Shown: piece by piece, positions 43,841-53,579 of the stretch
Numbering within the stretch: the first letter of the stretch is position 1
How the letters are laid out: each line of letters starts with the position of its first letter
DNA from: Prolixibacteraceae bacterium
GTDB lineage: Bacteria; Bacteroidota; Bacteroidia; Bacteroidales; Prolixibacteraceae
DNA length: 64,000 bases
Direction of reading: 5' to 3'
Assembly: GCA_019459485.1 (NCBI GenBank)
Contig: JAIBEZ010000011.1
Location: 1-64,000 of the forward strand
Position numbers and translations under genes: made by a program
The notes under the pieces: model-generated
The model's input: the letters and a program-made list of their open reading frames with translations, nothing else
Database searches by the model: none
What the model was told of the DNA's origin: nothing

Positions 43841-44614
43841 ATGAAGCAATTATTAATGGTTTTTTTGATAGGATTAATGGTTTCTGAAGCGCATGGGCAA
43901 CAAAGCGTTGATATTGGTTTTTTCGGAGGATCAGGCACTTATTTCGGTGATATGACGAAAACGGAATGGCAAAAGTCAATCAGTCCGGCTTATGGAGCAT
44001 TTGTGCGATTTAATTTTAACCCAAGATATGGTATGCGCTTTAATGTTTTAAACAGCAATATAGGCGCTGTCGGAGAATTCGATTCACAAATTTGGAATAC
44101 TACTGTTCCGGGATACACATACACGGGTTTTAATAAAAATGTACTTGATATTTCACTTCAGTTTGAATTCAATTATTTCAAATACATTGTCGGCGATAAG
44201 GCAACTCCTTATTCAACCTATGTTTTTGGTGGAGTAGGAATGCAGTCTTATAGTTATGACCTTCAGTATATAGGTCAGTCAGGTTCTGAAATTACCCCAA
44301 CTATTCCTTTCGGTTTAGGTTTTAAGTTTAATCTGAGCAGACGCATTGGATTGGGAATTGAAGCAGGCATGAGGAAAAGCTTCTCCGACAAGTTGGATGA
44401 CCTTGATGATCCTTTAAGTTTTGATATTCCTGATGGCGATGTGGTTACTCAGGTAAAATATACAGACCAATATCATAACAACGATTGGACTGCTTATTTG
44501 GGGGTTCATCTGGTTTATAAATTGATATACGGAAACAAGGAATGGACTTTGAGAACACCAAAGCAAAATACTTTGGATTGGGGTATTGAAAATAATTCGA
44601 AGAACAGAAAATAA
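43841..44614 (+). CDS. DUF6089 outer-membrane beta-barrel protein
   Basis: The 257-residue product has a signal peptide (cleavage near AHGQ, residue 20). The mature protein alternates short strands with glycine/tyrosine turns, starting DIGFFGGSGTYFGDM, and ends with a soluble tail. That is the layout of the DUF6089 family, whose genes sit between nadK and uppS in many Bacteroidota. Function is not known. The position in an envelope-assembly cluster suggests a role in outer-membrane biogenesis (inference). Confidence 0.85.
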   Translation: MKQLLMVFLIGLMVSEAHGQQSVDIGFFGGSGTYFGDMTKTEWQKSISPAYGAFVRFNFNPRYGMRFNVLNSNIGAVGEFDSQIWNTTVPGYTYTGFNKNVLDISLQFEFNYFKYIVGDKATPYSTYVFGGVGMQSYSYDLQYIGQSGSEITPTIPFGLGFKFNLSRRIGLGIEAGMRKSFSDKLDDLDDPLSFDIPDGDVVTQVKYTDQYHNNDWTAYLGVHLVYKLIYGNKEWTLRTPKQNTLDWGIENNSKNRK

Positions 44615-44675
44615 TTAAAGTGAATTTAGAACCGGATTAAATTGGTCCGGTGTCAAAATAGTTTAAACGGATACA

Positions 44676-45416
44676 ATGTTTAAAGACAAACTGATAAAAG
44701 AAAGAATACCAAAGCATGTTGCCATCATTATGGATGGGAATGGCAGATGGGCCGCCCAGTTTGGAAATGAGCGCAGCTTTGGCCACGAGCATGGGGTGGA
44801 GGCTGTCCGATCGGTTGTTGAAGGAGCTGGAGAAATCGGAATCGATTTTCTAACCCTTTATGCTTTTTCAACCGAAAACTGGTCGCGTCCGAAAGAAGAA
44901 GTGGATGCCTTGATGGGGCTTTTGGTACAGGCTATTTCGGATGAAACCGATGAGTTGAAAAAAAGCAATGTTCGGCTTCAGGTTATTGGCGACGTAAAAA
45001 GCCTTCCGGACAATGTTCAGGAAAAACTGGCATGGTCGATTGATAAATTAAGTGGCAGCACTGGTTTAACACTGGTTTTGGCCCTTAGCTACAGTTCGAA
45101 ATGGGAAATAGTTGAAGCCGTTAAACGAATTGCCGAACAGGTAAAACTGGGTAAACTGGAACCTTCAGAGATTGATTACGATTTGATGAATTGTTATTTG
45201 AATACTTCTGAAATGCCTGATCCTGAATTGCTCATTCGCACGAGTGGCGAATGCCGCATCAGTAATTTCTTATTGTGGCAAATTGCCTATGCCGAATTAT
45301 ATTTTACACCCAAATTGTGGCCCGATTTTCGGAAAGAAGATTTATTTGAGGCCATTTTTGACTTTCAGAACAGAGAAAGAAGGTTTGGAAAAACAAGTCA
45401 ACAATCAGTAAGCTAA
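44676..45416 (+). CDS. uppS: Undecaprenyl diphosphate synthase (isoprenyl transferase)
   Basis: The 246-residue product has the cis-prenyltransferase signature HVAIIMDGNGRWA with catalytic Asp20, then GHEHGVEAVR, LTLYAFSTENWSRP and the C-terminal SGECRISNFLLWQIAYAE motif. It makes the undecaprenyl carrier lipid for peptidoglycan and surface polysaccharides. It is cytoplasmic and membrane-associated, and lies 16 bp before bamA, so the two are co-transcribed. Confidence 0.97.
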   Translation: MFKDKLIKERIPKHVAIIMDGNGRWAAQFGNERSFGHEHGVEAVRSVVEGAGEIGIDFLTLYAFSTENWSRPKEEVDALMGLLVQAISDETDELKKSNVRLQVIGDVKSLPDNVQEKLAWSIDKLSGSTGLTLVLALSYSSKWEIVEAVKRIAEQVKLGKLEPSEIDYDLMNCYLNTSEMPDPELLIRTSGECRISNFLLWQIAYAELYFTPKLWPDFRKEDLFEAIFDFQNRERRFGKTSQQSVS

Positions 45417-45432
45417 TCCAATAACGTATAGA

Positions 45433-48105
45433 ATGCAAAGCGTAAAACTGTTTATTATATTGCTGTTAATCAGCGCGAAAGTCTTTTCTCAGGAAGCCGA
45501 CAGCACCTATTTCTCCATCGATTATTCAAGTCCTAAAAATTACTCCATCGCAGGTTTGGAAGTTCAGGGAATTCGTTATCTGGATACCCAGGTACTCATT
45601 CAGATTTCAGGTCTGAGTTTGGGTGATAAAATATTGATTCCGGGCGATGAAATTACCAATTCGATTAAAAAACTTTGGAATCACGGATTGTTTTCTGACG
45701 TAAAAATTACTGCTGATAAAATTATTGGCGACAGCATTTGGTTGAGGATCAATTTGCAGGAACGTCCGAGATTGGCCGAAGTTAATTTCAGTGGCGTAAC
45801 AAAATCGGAAAAAGATGATATTACAGAAAAGGTATTGTTGCTGAAGGGCAGTCAGGTTACCGATAATCAGGTGAATTCTGCCAGTAAAACCATCAAGAAT
45901 ATCTTTCTCGAAAAAGGGTTTTTAAATACCGAAGTCAACATTATTCAGCGTGATGATACCGCTCAGAGTAACAGTGTTATTCTCGATATCATGGTTGATA
46001 AAAAGGAAAAGGTTAAAATCAGTGAAATTGTTTATCACGGAAATGACAACCTGAAGCCGATGATCCTGGATAAATCGATGAAAAAAACCAAATCAAAAAA
46101 GCTCATGAATTTTTTCAGTTCGAAGAAATTTTTAGCTGAAAAGTATTCGGAAGATAAAATTAGCCTGATTAAAAAATACAATGAAAAAGGTTACCGCGAT
46201 GCCACCATTGTAAAAGATTCGATTACCAAGCTGGAAGATGACCTGGTTCGGCTGGATATTTGGATTGATGAAGGCAATAAATACTATTTCCGCGATATCA
46301 AATGGGTTGGAAATACAGTTTATCCTGCGGATTATCTGACACAAGTTCTGGGGATCAAAAAAGGCGATGTGTTCGATCAGAAATTACTGGACAAACGAAC
46401 CCGCGATGATGAGGATGCAGTAAGCAATGTCTATCTCGATCATGGTTATTTATTCTTTAACCTTTCGCCGATGGAGACACGGGTTGAGGCCGATTCTATC
46501 GACCTTGAAATGAGAATTCAGGAAGGCAGGCAGGCAACCATCGATAAAATTATTATTTCAGGAAATACAAAAACAAACGAACACGTTGCTCGCCGCGAAT
46601 TACGCACATTGCCAGGCGATCTGTTCAGCAAATCTGATATTATCCGTACTGTGAGGGAATTGTCGCAATTGGGCCACTTCGACCCCGAAGCAATCAATCC
46701 TGATGTGCGGCCACATCCTGAAAATGGTACCGTAGATATCAATTACGAACTCGTTGAGAAAGCGAATGACCAGATTGAACTTTCCGGAGGTTGGGGCGCT
46801 AAAATGTTTGTTGGAACAGTTGGTTTGAAATTTTCCAATTTCTCGGTACGCAATATCCTGAATAAAGAAGCATGGAGGCCTTTGCCAACCGGTGATGGAC
46901 AAACACTAAGCATCAGGGCTCAAACAAGTGGTAAATTTTACAAATCATACAGCCTTACATTTACCGAACCATGGTTGGGCGGTAAAAAACCAAACTCTTT
47001 TACACTTTCATTGTCGCATTCGAAAGTAAATTATTCGGCCAATAACTCATACAGCAGCATGTACAACGATCCGTACAGTGGTTACGGTGGTGGATATGGA
47101 GGAGGTTATGGCGGTGGATATTCTCCTTACGGTTATGGTGGTGGCTACGGTGGCTATGGTGGTTATGGCTATGGCGGATACACTGGTTACGACTATGGAA
47201 GCAGTTACACTTACGATAACCAGGCAGAGGAAGACGATCAGATACAGATAACTTCTGCAGCAGCATTGGGTTACGGTTACCGCTTGTCATGGCCTGATGA
47301 TTATTTTACCATGTACCACGAACTGTCGTTTCAACATTACGAACTGCAAAATATGGCAGGATATTACTATTTCCTGAATGATGGAAACAGCAGCGGCAAC
47401 GGAGGATTTAACAACTTCAGTTTTAAAACTGCCTTTGGTCGAAACTCTTTGGATAATCCATTATATACACGTAGTGGATCAAGTTTTTCCCTTTCGCTTC
47501 AGTTAACTCCGCCATATTCGTTAATCAATGGTGTTGACTACAGCGATCCAACCCTTTCAAATCAGGAACGTTACCAATGGATTGAATACCACAAATGGAT
47601 GTTCAAGGGCGATTGGTATTCTCCGATTTCGAAAAACAGGAATTTGGTTGTTCATACCAAATTTGAATATGGATTTTTGGGTTATTACGATGTCAACCGA
47701 AAATCTCCGTTCGAAGGTTTCCGTGTTGGAGGTTCAGGAATGTCGGGATACAATTTATACGGAAGTGATATTGTTTCACTTCGCGGGTACAAGGATTACA
47801 GTTTGAGTACTGGCTACGGATCGAACATCTATAACAAACTTTCAATGGAACTCAGATATCCTGTGATCCTCAAGCCATCTTCAACCATCTATGTACTTGG
47901 TTTCCTTGAAGCCGGTAATGCATGGAATAATTTCAGCGATTACAATCCGTTTAAACTTCATCGTTCGGCTGGTGCAGGTGTTCGTATCTTCCTGCCAATG
48001 TTTGGTTTAATGGGAATCGACTGGGGATATGGATTTGATGAGGTTTCTGGTCAAAGCGACGCTGCCGGAAGTCAGTTCCATTTTGTAATCGGACAACAAT
48101 TTTAG
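45433..48105 (+). CDS. bamA: Outer-membrane assembly factor BamA
   Basis: The 890-residue product has a signal peptide ending near VFSQ. A series of POTRA domains follows (about 35-430; repeated VxGN(T/V)... units such as GLEVQGIRYLDTQ, FRDIKWVGNTVYPADYL and IIISGNTKTNEHVARREL). A 16-strand Omp85 barrel to the C-terminus contains SLRGYKDY and LEAGNAWNNF. BamA inserts beta-barrel proteins into the outer membrane. Unusually, a Gly/Tyr-rich low-complexity loop (about 548-595, many GGGYGG units) interrupts the barrel. It is preceded closely by uppS and followed by two skp genes, its periplasmic chaperones. Confidence 0.95.
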   Translation: MQSVKLFIILLLISAKVFSQEADSTYFSIDYSSPKNYSIAGLEVQGIRYLDTQVLIQISGLSLGDKILIPGDEITNSIKKLWNHGLFSDVKITADKIIGDSIWLRINLQERPRLAEVNFSGVTKSEKDDITEKVLLLKGSQVTDNQVNSASKTIKNIFLEKGFLNTEVNIIQRDDTAQSNSVILDIMVDKKEKVKISEIVYHGNDNLKPMILDKSMKKTKSKKLMNFFSSKKFLAEKYSEDKISLIKKYNEKGYRDATIVKDSITKLEDDLVRLDIWIDEGNKYYFRDIKWVGNTVYPADYLTQVLGIKKGDVFDQKLLDKRTRDDEDAVSNVYLDHGYLFFNLSPMETRVEADSIDLEMRIQEGRQATIDKIIISGNTKTNEHVARRELRTLPGDLFSKSDIIRTVRELSQLGHFDPEAINPDVRPHPENGTVDINYELVEKANDQIELSGGWGAKMFVGTVGLKFSNFSVRNILNKEAWRPLPTGDGQTLSIRAQTSGKFYKSYSLTFTEPWLGGKKPNSFTLSLSHSKVNYSANNSYSSMYNDPYSGYGGGYGGGYGGGYSPYGYGGGYGGYGGYGYGGYTGYDYGSSYTYDNQAEEDDQIQITSAAALGYGYRLSWPDDYFTMYHELSFQHYELQNMAGYYYFLNDGNSSGNGGFNNFSFKTAFGRNSLDNPLYTRSGSSFSLSLQLTPPYSLINGVDYSDPTLSNQERYQWIEYHKWMFKGDWYSPISKNRNLVVHTKFEYGFLGYYDVNRKSPFEGFRVGGSGMSGYNLYGSDIVSLRGYKDYSLSTGYGSNIYNKLSMELRYPVILKPSSTIYVLGFLEAGNAWNNFSDYNPFKLHRSAGAGVRIFLPMFGLMGIDWGYGFDEVSGQSDAAGSQFHFVIGQQF

Positions 48106-48168
48106 TCATTTTTGATTTGGTCTGGTATTTGATTAAACCACGCTTGAAACAATTTAAAACATACCATC

Positions 48169-48684
48169 ATGAGGAAACTGTTTATTATTACTGGAATTTT
48201 GTTGCTTGGGGCAGCAACAACGTTTGCACAGAAATTTGGGTACGTCGATACGGAGTATATTCTTGAAAACATTCCTTCATACAATGCAGCTCAGGAGCAA
48301 CTTGATCAGCTTTCGGCTCAATATCAAAAGGAACTTGAGTCGATGCACGCAGAGGTTGAACAGATGTACAAGGATTTTCAATCGGAGAGTGTTTTGCTTT
48401 CGGACGAGATGAAAAGAAAACGTGAAGATGTAATCATTACCAAAGAAAAGGAATACAAAGAATTGCAGCGTAAATATTTTGGAAGAGAAGGCGATTTGTT
48501 TAAAAAGCGTCAGGGTTTGATAAAGCCTATTCAGGATGATGTTTTCAATGCAATTCAGGAAATATCCAATGAAGGAAATTATGCCGTTATCTTTGATAAA
48601 GCAAACGGAATTACCCTTATCTATACCAATCCAAAATTTGATCTTTCCGATCAGGTTTTGGCAAAACTTGGTTATAAAAATTAA
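48169..48684 (+). CDS. OmpH/Skp-family periplasmic chaperone, first copy
   Basis: The 171-residue product has a signal peptide (cleavage near TFAQ, residue 21). The mature protein has a short strand KFGYVDTEYILENIP, a long charged coiled-coil (about 38-115) and a return strand near the C-terminus (NYAVIFDKANGITLIY). This is the jellyfish-like Skp fold. It would hold unfolded outer-membrane proteins before insertion by BamA, whose gene is directly upstream. Confidence 0.92.
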   Translation: MRKLFIITGILLLGAATTFAQKFGYVDTEYILENIPSYNAAQEQLDQLSAQYQKELESMHAEVEQMYKDFQSESVLLSDEMKRKREDVIITKEKEYKELQRKYFGREGDLFKKRQGLIKPIQDDVFNAIQEISNEGNYAVIFDKANGITLIYTNPKFDLSDQVLAKLGYKN

Positions 48685-48723
48685 TATTATAAATTTGTCA
48701 CAAAAAAATTTAAACTAGAAAGT

Positions 48724-49239
48724 ATGAAAAGTGTTTTGAAAATTTGTGTTTTAGGAATATTGTTGTTTTCAGCAAGTTTTGCCAATGCTCAGACGCCAAA
48801 ATTTGGTCATGTTGACTTACAGGCTTTGATTGAAGTAATGCCTGAAAGAGCTACTGCAGAAAGCCAATTTGTGGCTTACCAAAAGGAATTGGAAGATGCT
48901 TTGGGCATGATGCAGAAAGAGTTCCAGGCAAAATATTTAGAATTTGCTACAAAAAGAGATTCTTTATCGGAAACAGTGCGCAAGATGAAAGAAGAGGATT
49001 TGGGAGCAATGAACGAACGGATCCAGACATATCAGCAAAGTGCACAACAGCAATTACAGGCAAAACAGGGCGAATTGTTAAAACCGGTGTTTGAAAAAGC
49101 TGACAAGGCTGTAAAAGAAGTTGGCGCTGAAAAAGGACTTATCTACGTTTTTGACATGAGTTCAAGAACAATTCTTTACAACTCGAAAGAAAGCCTTGAT
49201 TTAATGCCTCTGGTAAAAACAAAATTAGGTATCAAGTAG
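48724..49239 (+). CDS. OmpH/Skp-family periplasmic chaperone, second copy
   Basis: The 171-residue product is a paralogue of the preceding protein, with the same length and layout: a signal peptide ending NAQ (residue 23), KFGHVDLQALIEVMP, a coiled-coil with a Gln-rich part (QQSAQQQLQAKQG), and the return strand KGLIYVFDMSSRTILY. The two differ clearly in sequence, so the duplication is old. Tandem skp genes after bamA are common in the phylum. Transcription ends at the hairpin at 49262-49297. Confidence 0.92.
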   Translation: MKSVLKICVLGILLFSASFANAQTPKFGHVDLQALIEVMPERATAESQFVAYQKELEDALGMMQKEFQAKYLEFATKRDSLSETVRKMKEEDLGAMNERIQTYQQSAQQQLQAKQGELLKPVFEKADKAVKEVGAEKGLIYVFDMSSRTILYNSKESLDLMPLVKTKLGIK

Positions 49240-49261
49240 ATATTGTTATTATTAATGTATA

Positions 49262-49297
49262 TGAAAGCCATCTTTTTAAGGTGGCTTTTTTTATTTT
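49262..49297 (+). terminator. Rho-independent terminator after the skp pair
   Basis: A 9-bp stem AAAGCCATC/GGTGGCTTT (one G-U pair) is followed by TTTTTTATTTTTG, 22 bp past the stop codon. Confidence 0.85.
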
Positions 49298-49460
49298 TGT
49301 TGAAACGAACATGCCACTGGAAATTATATCAAAGGTGGCGGCGCAATAAGTTTATGAAAATTAATGTTCAAATTGGATGCTTTCTGGCGTGTGAGTTCCA
49401 TGAGAACGTTTAATAATCAATAAATTTATACCCATATTTTCGAATGAAATTCAAATTCAA

Positions 49461-50297
49461 ATGACAGACAAGTTTCAACCCATCGGAGTATTCGATTCAG
49501 GTTATGGCGGATTGACCATCCTGAAGGAATTTATTCAGGATATGCCAAACTACGATTTCGTTTATTTGGGCGATAATGCGCGGGCTCCTTACGGTTCTCG
49601 ATCGTTTGAAGTTGTTTACGAATATACCTTGCAGGCAGTGCAGAAACTCTTTGAGATGGGCTGCCCGTTGGTTATTTTGGCTTGCAATACCGCTTCTGCA
49701 AAAGCATTGCGTACCATTCAGCAAAACGACCTTCCCCGGTTATTTCCCGACAGAAGGGTTTTGGGAGTAATCCGTCCGGCAGTTGAATCGATAGGCGATT
49801 ATACAAGCAACGGTCATGTTGGAATTCTGGGAACTGTTGGAACCGTACTTTCCGACTCATATCCGATTGAACTCGAAAAATGGGCTGGCGGAAAGGTGTT
49901 TAAAACCACCCAGGAAGCTTGTCCTATCTGGGTTCCTTTGGTCGAGAATAATGAACTTGATTCATCTGGTACTGACTATTTTGTTGAGAAGAATATCCGC
50001 AATTTGATGAATTCCGATCCAGAAATTGATGCTATCATTTTAGGTTGTACACATTATCCTTTACTAATGCCGGCAATTAAAAAATTTGTTCCTGAAGGGA
50101 TTCATATTCTTGAACAAGGGAAAGTGGTTAGCGCTAAATTGATGGAGTATTTATTTCGTCATCCTGAGATGGACCGGAGATGCTCGAAATCCGGAAATGT
50201 GAAGTATTTCTCAACAGAGAACACAGAAGTTTTTGAAAAGAATGCAACTACATTTATTGGAAAAGTCATTAAAGGGGAAAAAATTATCCTGAAATAA
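49461..50297 (+). CDS. murI: Glutamate racemase
   Basis: The 278-residue product has both catalytic cysteines of the family: Cys75 in LACNTASA and Cys196 in LGCTHYPLL. The start GVFDSGYGGLTILKE and YLGDNARAPYG also match MurI. It supplies D-glutamate for peptidoglycan. It is the last gene of the envelope cluster but is separated from skp by a terminator. Confidence 0.96.
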   Translation: MTDKFQPIGVFDSGYGGLTILKEFIQDMPNYDFVYLGDNARAPYGSRSFEVVYEYTLQAVQKLFEMGCPLVILACNTASAKALRTIQQNDLPRLFPDRRVLGVIRPAVESIGDYTSNGHVGILGTVGTVLSDSYPIELEKWAGGKVFKTTQEACPIWVPLVENNELDSSGTDYFVEKNIRNLMNSDPEIDAIILGCTHYPLLMPAIKKFVPEGIHILEQGKVVSAKLMEYLFRHPEMDRRCSKSGNVKYFSTENTEVFEKNATTFIGKVIKGEKIILK

Positions 50298-50380
50298 TTC
50301 TTTAGGGATTTTCATCCTATCAGGTTTCCCTTTTCCTGAATGTCAAACAACTTTGAGCGAAATTTACTGATTAATTTTCC

Positions 50381-50388
50381 TAGTTTTG
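50381..50388 (+). promoter_or_regulatory. -7 box upstream of the disrupted isomerase gene
   Basis: TAGTTTTG matches TAnnTTTG and lies 32 bp before the ATG at 50421. A TTTG at 50352-50355 is a possible -33 element, at a slightly long spacing of 25 bp. Confidence 0.5.
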
Positions 50389-50420
50389 TGTACCTATAAA
50401 TCGATTAAAATTAATTTACC

Positions 50421-51263
50421 ATGATGAAAAAAATATCTGTTTTCCTGTTATTTGTATTAATGACAGGTATTGCTGTTCAGGCACAACAACCGGAACGCCC
50501 CGGGCAACAACCCCCTCCTGAAACCGGAGAGAAATTTAAAGTCGGAATGGCTGGTTATACTTTTGTAAAGTTTGATCTTGACAAAACATTGGAGACCTTG
50601 CAAAAGGCTGATGTACATTATCTCTGTATCAAAGATTTCCATTTGCCATTTAAAAGTACCGACGCTGAAATTGACGATTTTCATGCCAAATTATAAGTAA
50701 AAGGCTTGACCGGTTATGCCGTGGGGCCAATCTATATGAAAACAGAAGCAGAAATAGACAATGCTTTCGAGTATGCCAAACGGGTTGGTGTGAAACTCAT
50801 CGTTGGCGTGCCGAACGTAGAACTTCTTCCTTATGTAGATAAAAAAGTTAAAGAATATGGTTACAATTATGCCATTCACCTTCACGGGCCGGATATAAAA
50901 CTATACCCTGATGCTGAGGATGTCTGGAACCATGTGAAGGACCTTGATCCGCGCATTGGCATGTGTCTCGACATTGGTCATGATACCAGAAATGGCAAAG
51001 ATCCTGTGAAAGACCTGAAGAAATACATCTCCCGTGTTTTCGACATTCATATTAAAGATGTCACCGGAACAACCAAACTTGGTTATTCGCTGGAAATTGG
51101 TCGGGGAGTTATCGACTTTCCCGCATTTGTGAAAATGCTGAGAAAAGTTAAATATACCGGTGTTTGCAGCCTCGAACACGAAAAAGATATGACCGATCCG
51201 TTTATGGGAATTGCTGAATCAATCGGATATTTCAGGGGTGTAATTGCCACTACAAAAAAATAA
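50421..51263 (+). pseudogene. Exported sugar-phosphate isomerase/epimerase-like protein interrupted by one in-frame stop
   Basis: The frame encodes a signal peptide (to about residue 21, VQAQ), a proline/glutamine-rich linker and an AP-endonuclease-2/xylose-isomerase-like TIM barrel (GYTFVKFDLDKTLETL..., later GMCLDIGHDTRNG, DIHIKDV, SLEHEKDM). It is broken by TAA at 50694-50696, between HAKL and VKGLTGYAVGP. Both sides are in the same frame and protein-like without any gap, so the break is a single nonsense change (AAA to TAA would be enough), or readthrough or a sequencing error. Metal and substrate residues downstream are intact. Members of this group in Bacteroidota are often exported and of unknown substrate. 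Confidence 0.8.
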
Positions 51264-51297
51264 AACTTTCTCATTATTAGAAAGATAGTCAAACAAC

Positions 51298-51336
51298 AAA
51301 AAAGCCGTTACTTCTGAAAAGTGACGGCTTTTTTGT
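51298..51336 (+). terminator. Strong rho-independent terminator
   Basis: A stem of about 15 bp with one G-U pair (AAAAAAGCCGTTACT with AGTGACGGCTTTTTT) lies 35 bp after the isomerase-like gene. The stretch 51337-51574 that follows holds no gene, only an AT-rich inverted repeat ATGTTTAA/TTAAACAT at about 51497-51527. Confidence 0.9.
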
Positions 51337-51574
51337 TACCTGCTACGACATCAACAAACGTAAAATTTGTTAATAATTCCAAACGCGTAATCTTTTTTAT
51401 CAGCATTCCATTTAATTGTAATGGCATTTTAAAGTGCTTTTATTCAGATTGTTATTATCCATATGAATTCGTTTGAAATGGAATTTTAAAATTAAATGTT
51501 TAACGTTTACTCTAAAAGATTAAACATTAATAAATCAATTGCTGTTTTCATTTAGAACTTTAAAACTAAATACG

Positions 51575-52363
51575 ATGGCAAATTTTACAACAACAATGAA
51601 AAACCTTCTGACCAATTTTCAGAAAGTATTAGCAGCAACCTTAAGCATAGTTTTATTCAGTGCTTTCTCTGTTGCTGGAAAAACCACCGTGGTTGATATT
51701 GTAGTGAACAGCGAAAACCACACAACTCTTGAAGCAGCTGTAATTGCTGCCGGTTTGGCCGAAACCCTGTCGGGTGATGGCCCGTTTACGGTGTTCGCAC
51801 CAACCGATGCCGCATTTGCCGCATTGCCTGCCGGAGCAGTTGAAGCACTTTTAGCAGATCCTTCCGGAGCATTGACTGATATTTTAAAATACCATGTGGT
51901 TGCAGGAAAAGTAATGTCTTCCGATTTGAGTAACTCACAAGTGGTAACTACTCTTTCAGGAAAATTAGTTACAGTTTCAATAAATGCCAATGGCGTATTT
52001 ATCAATCAATCAAAGGTAATTGTTGCTGATATTGAAACCGACAACGGTGTAGTACATGTGCTCGACGTGGTTTTGGTTCCATTAACACCTACCAGCTCAG
52101 TTGAAATTTCAGAGGGAGAACAAATTTTCAGGATATATCCAAACCCAGCCTCATCCAATTTAACAATTGATCTTGATGAGAATTTTGATTTAGATTCGAA
52201 GTTGACCGTCAGTATTGTCAGATTGGACGGAAGAATTGTGGTTGATATTCCGGCAAACGACTCCAGGTTGTCATACAATGTCGGGAATTTATCGCCCGGG
52301 ATGTACCTTGTAAGTGTAACGAAAAACGGTCGTAAACAAACTGAAAAGTTAATCGTTAAATAG
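51575..52363 (+). CDS. Fasciclin-domain secreted protein with T9SS type A sorting domain
   Basis: The 262-residue product has an N-terminal signal sequence (hydrophobic about 17-34). One FAS1 domain follows (about 38-168; GPFTVFAPTDAAFAALPAG, LKYHVVAGKVMSSDL, and NGVVHVLDVVLVP are the H1 and H2 boxes). A C-terminal sorting domain (about 185-262; IFRIYPNPASSNLTI ... LSPGMYLVSV) directs export through the type IX system. FAS1 domains mediate adhesion. The start at 51575 is preferred over an in-frame ATG at 51539, because the extra residues precede the signal sequence. Confidence 0.92.
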   Translation: MANFTTTMKNLLTNFQKVLAATLSIVLFSAFSVAGKTTVVDIVVNSENHTTLEAAVIAAGLAETLSGDGPFTVFAPTDAAFAALPAGAVEALLADPSGALTDILKYHVVAGKVMSSDLSNSQVVTTLSGKLVTVSINANGVFINQSKVIVADIETDNGVVHVLDVVLVPLTPTSSVEISEGEQIFRIYPNPASSNLTIDLDENFDLDSKLTVSIVRLDGRIVVDIPANDSRLSYNVGNLSPGMYLVSVTKNGRKQTEKLIVK

Positions 52364-52384
52364 AGCTATGACACATGTGTCTGC

Positions 52385-52419
52385 AAAAAGCCGCCGCTTA
52401 ATAGAAGTGGTGGCTTTTT
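52385..52419 (+). terminator. Rho-independent terminator after the fasciclin gene
   Basis: AAAAAGCCGCCGCTT pairs with AAGTGGTGGCTTTTT (two G-U pairs) across a five-base loop, ending in a T-run, 21 bp past the stop. Confidence 0.85.
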
Positions 52420-52489
52420 GTGCTTTAATACGGTCGGAAAATTTTGTATGTGATCTGAAGTTGACTTTAATTGCAGGTGATTGCGATCT

Positions 52490-53455
52490 TCATTTTTTGC
52501 GATTGTACAGAATATGTTCATTATCTAATACAAAATAAAAACGACTGCCACCATTGGGTTTGGAATCGAATTTCAGTTCGCCTCCGAGTAAATTCACAAG
52601 TCCTTTACTAATTGCTAAACCCAATCCGAAACCTTTATTTCCAATTACAGGATTATTGCCTTTGAAGAATGGCCTGAAAATCATTTCTTTGTTTTCATCT
52701 TCAATTCCGCTGCCTGAATCTTCTACAAAGAATTCAATTCCTGAAGCAAGTTCCCTGTATCCAAAACGTACAAAACCAGCTTTTGTAAAGAAAAAGGAAT
52801 TGTTAATTAAGTTTTGCAGTATTTTGGTAAGAATTTGCGGATCGGTAAACAATTCAAAGTTATTTTCATTCCCTTTTATCAGTAGGGTTTCGACCTGATT
52901 TCGCATTAATCTTAGTTCCGATTTCTGAAGTTCAATGCAAAAGTTTTCGAGCATTGAATTTAAAAGGAAACTGCTTTTTGTGATCAAAAACTGATTTTCC
53001 TGTATTTTGGATATATCCATTATATCATTGATCAGCTTAAGCAACTCATTCCCATTGTTTATAATGTGTTTTGCATATGTTTGCTTGTTCTCATTGCTGT
53101 ACGATTCGTCAACCATCAGTTCGCAAAAGCCCATAATTCCGTTTAAAGGAGTCCTGATTTCGTGCGACATGTTTGATAGAAATGCTGATTTTAAACGGTC
53201 TGACTCTTCAGCTTTTTCCTTGGCCTTTATTAAATCAGCTGCGATTTTATTTTTCTTGTTTATTTCATTTCTGACTAAAAGGAACAATAAAAAAGCGGTT
53301 ACACTTACATAAAACCATCCTTTGTAGGTTTGAATTACGGTGATCGAATTGCTCGTTCCTGCTAATTTTAGGATAAACTGATCGGAAAAAAGAATCCACA
53401 GAAAACCGGTAATAAAGTATATTAGCGTTATTTTTATGGCGATTCTGTTTTTCAT
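52490..53455 (-). CDS. Membrane sensor histidine kinase
   Basis: The 321-residue product has two membrane helices (about 8-27 and 46-62). Then come a coiled linker, the dimerisation/phospho-acceptor helix with His98 in FLSNMSHEIRTPLNGIMGF, and an HATPase_c domain (about 205-315; LQNLINNSFFFT N-box, EDSGSGIEDE G1, GFGLGLAISKGLV G2). The sensory part is only about 18 residues outside the membrane, so the signal is probably sensed within the membrane. No response regulator gene is adjacent, so this is an orphan kinase. Confidence 0.9.
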   Translation of the reverse strand: MKNRIAIKITLIYFITGFLWILFSDQFILKLAGTSNSITVIQTYKGWFYVSVTAFLLFLLVRNEINKKNKIAADLIKAKEKAEESDRLKSAFLSNMSHEIRTPLNGIMGFCELMVDESYSNENKQTYAKHIINNGNELLKLINDIMDISKIQENQFLITKSSFLLNSMLENFCIELQKSELRLMRNQVETLLIKGNENNFELFTDPQILTKILQNLINNSFFFTKAGFVRFGYRELASGIEFFVEDSGSGIEDENKEMIFRPFFKGNNPVIGNKGFGLGLAISKGLVNLLGGELKFDSKPNGGSRFYFVLDNEHILYNRKK

Positions 53456-53579
53456 AGGAAGATTTTACAAACTAAACAAAACAGTTATTGTATTAGTTTG
53501 CTAAGGTATGGGATTAATTCATTGTTTTTTCATCATTGACCTGAGCAATTATTAAGAATATTAAACCACAATTAAATAT

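Noticed and set aside
42077-50297. Envelope cluster as a novel system
   Set aside because: The nadK-DUF6089-uppS-bamA-skp-skp-murI order is a familiar arrangement in Bacteroidota; only the Gly/Tyr-rich BamA loop is unusual.
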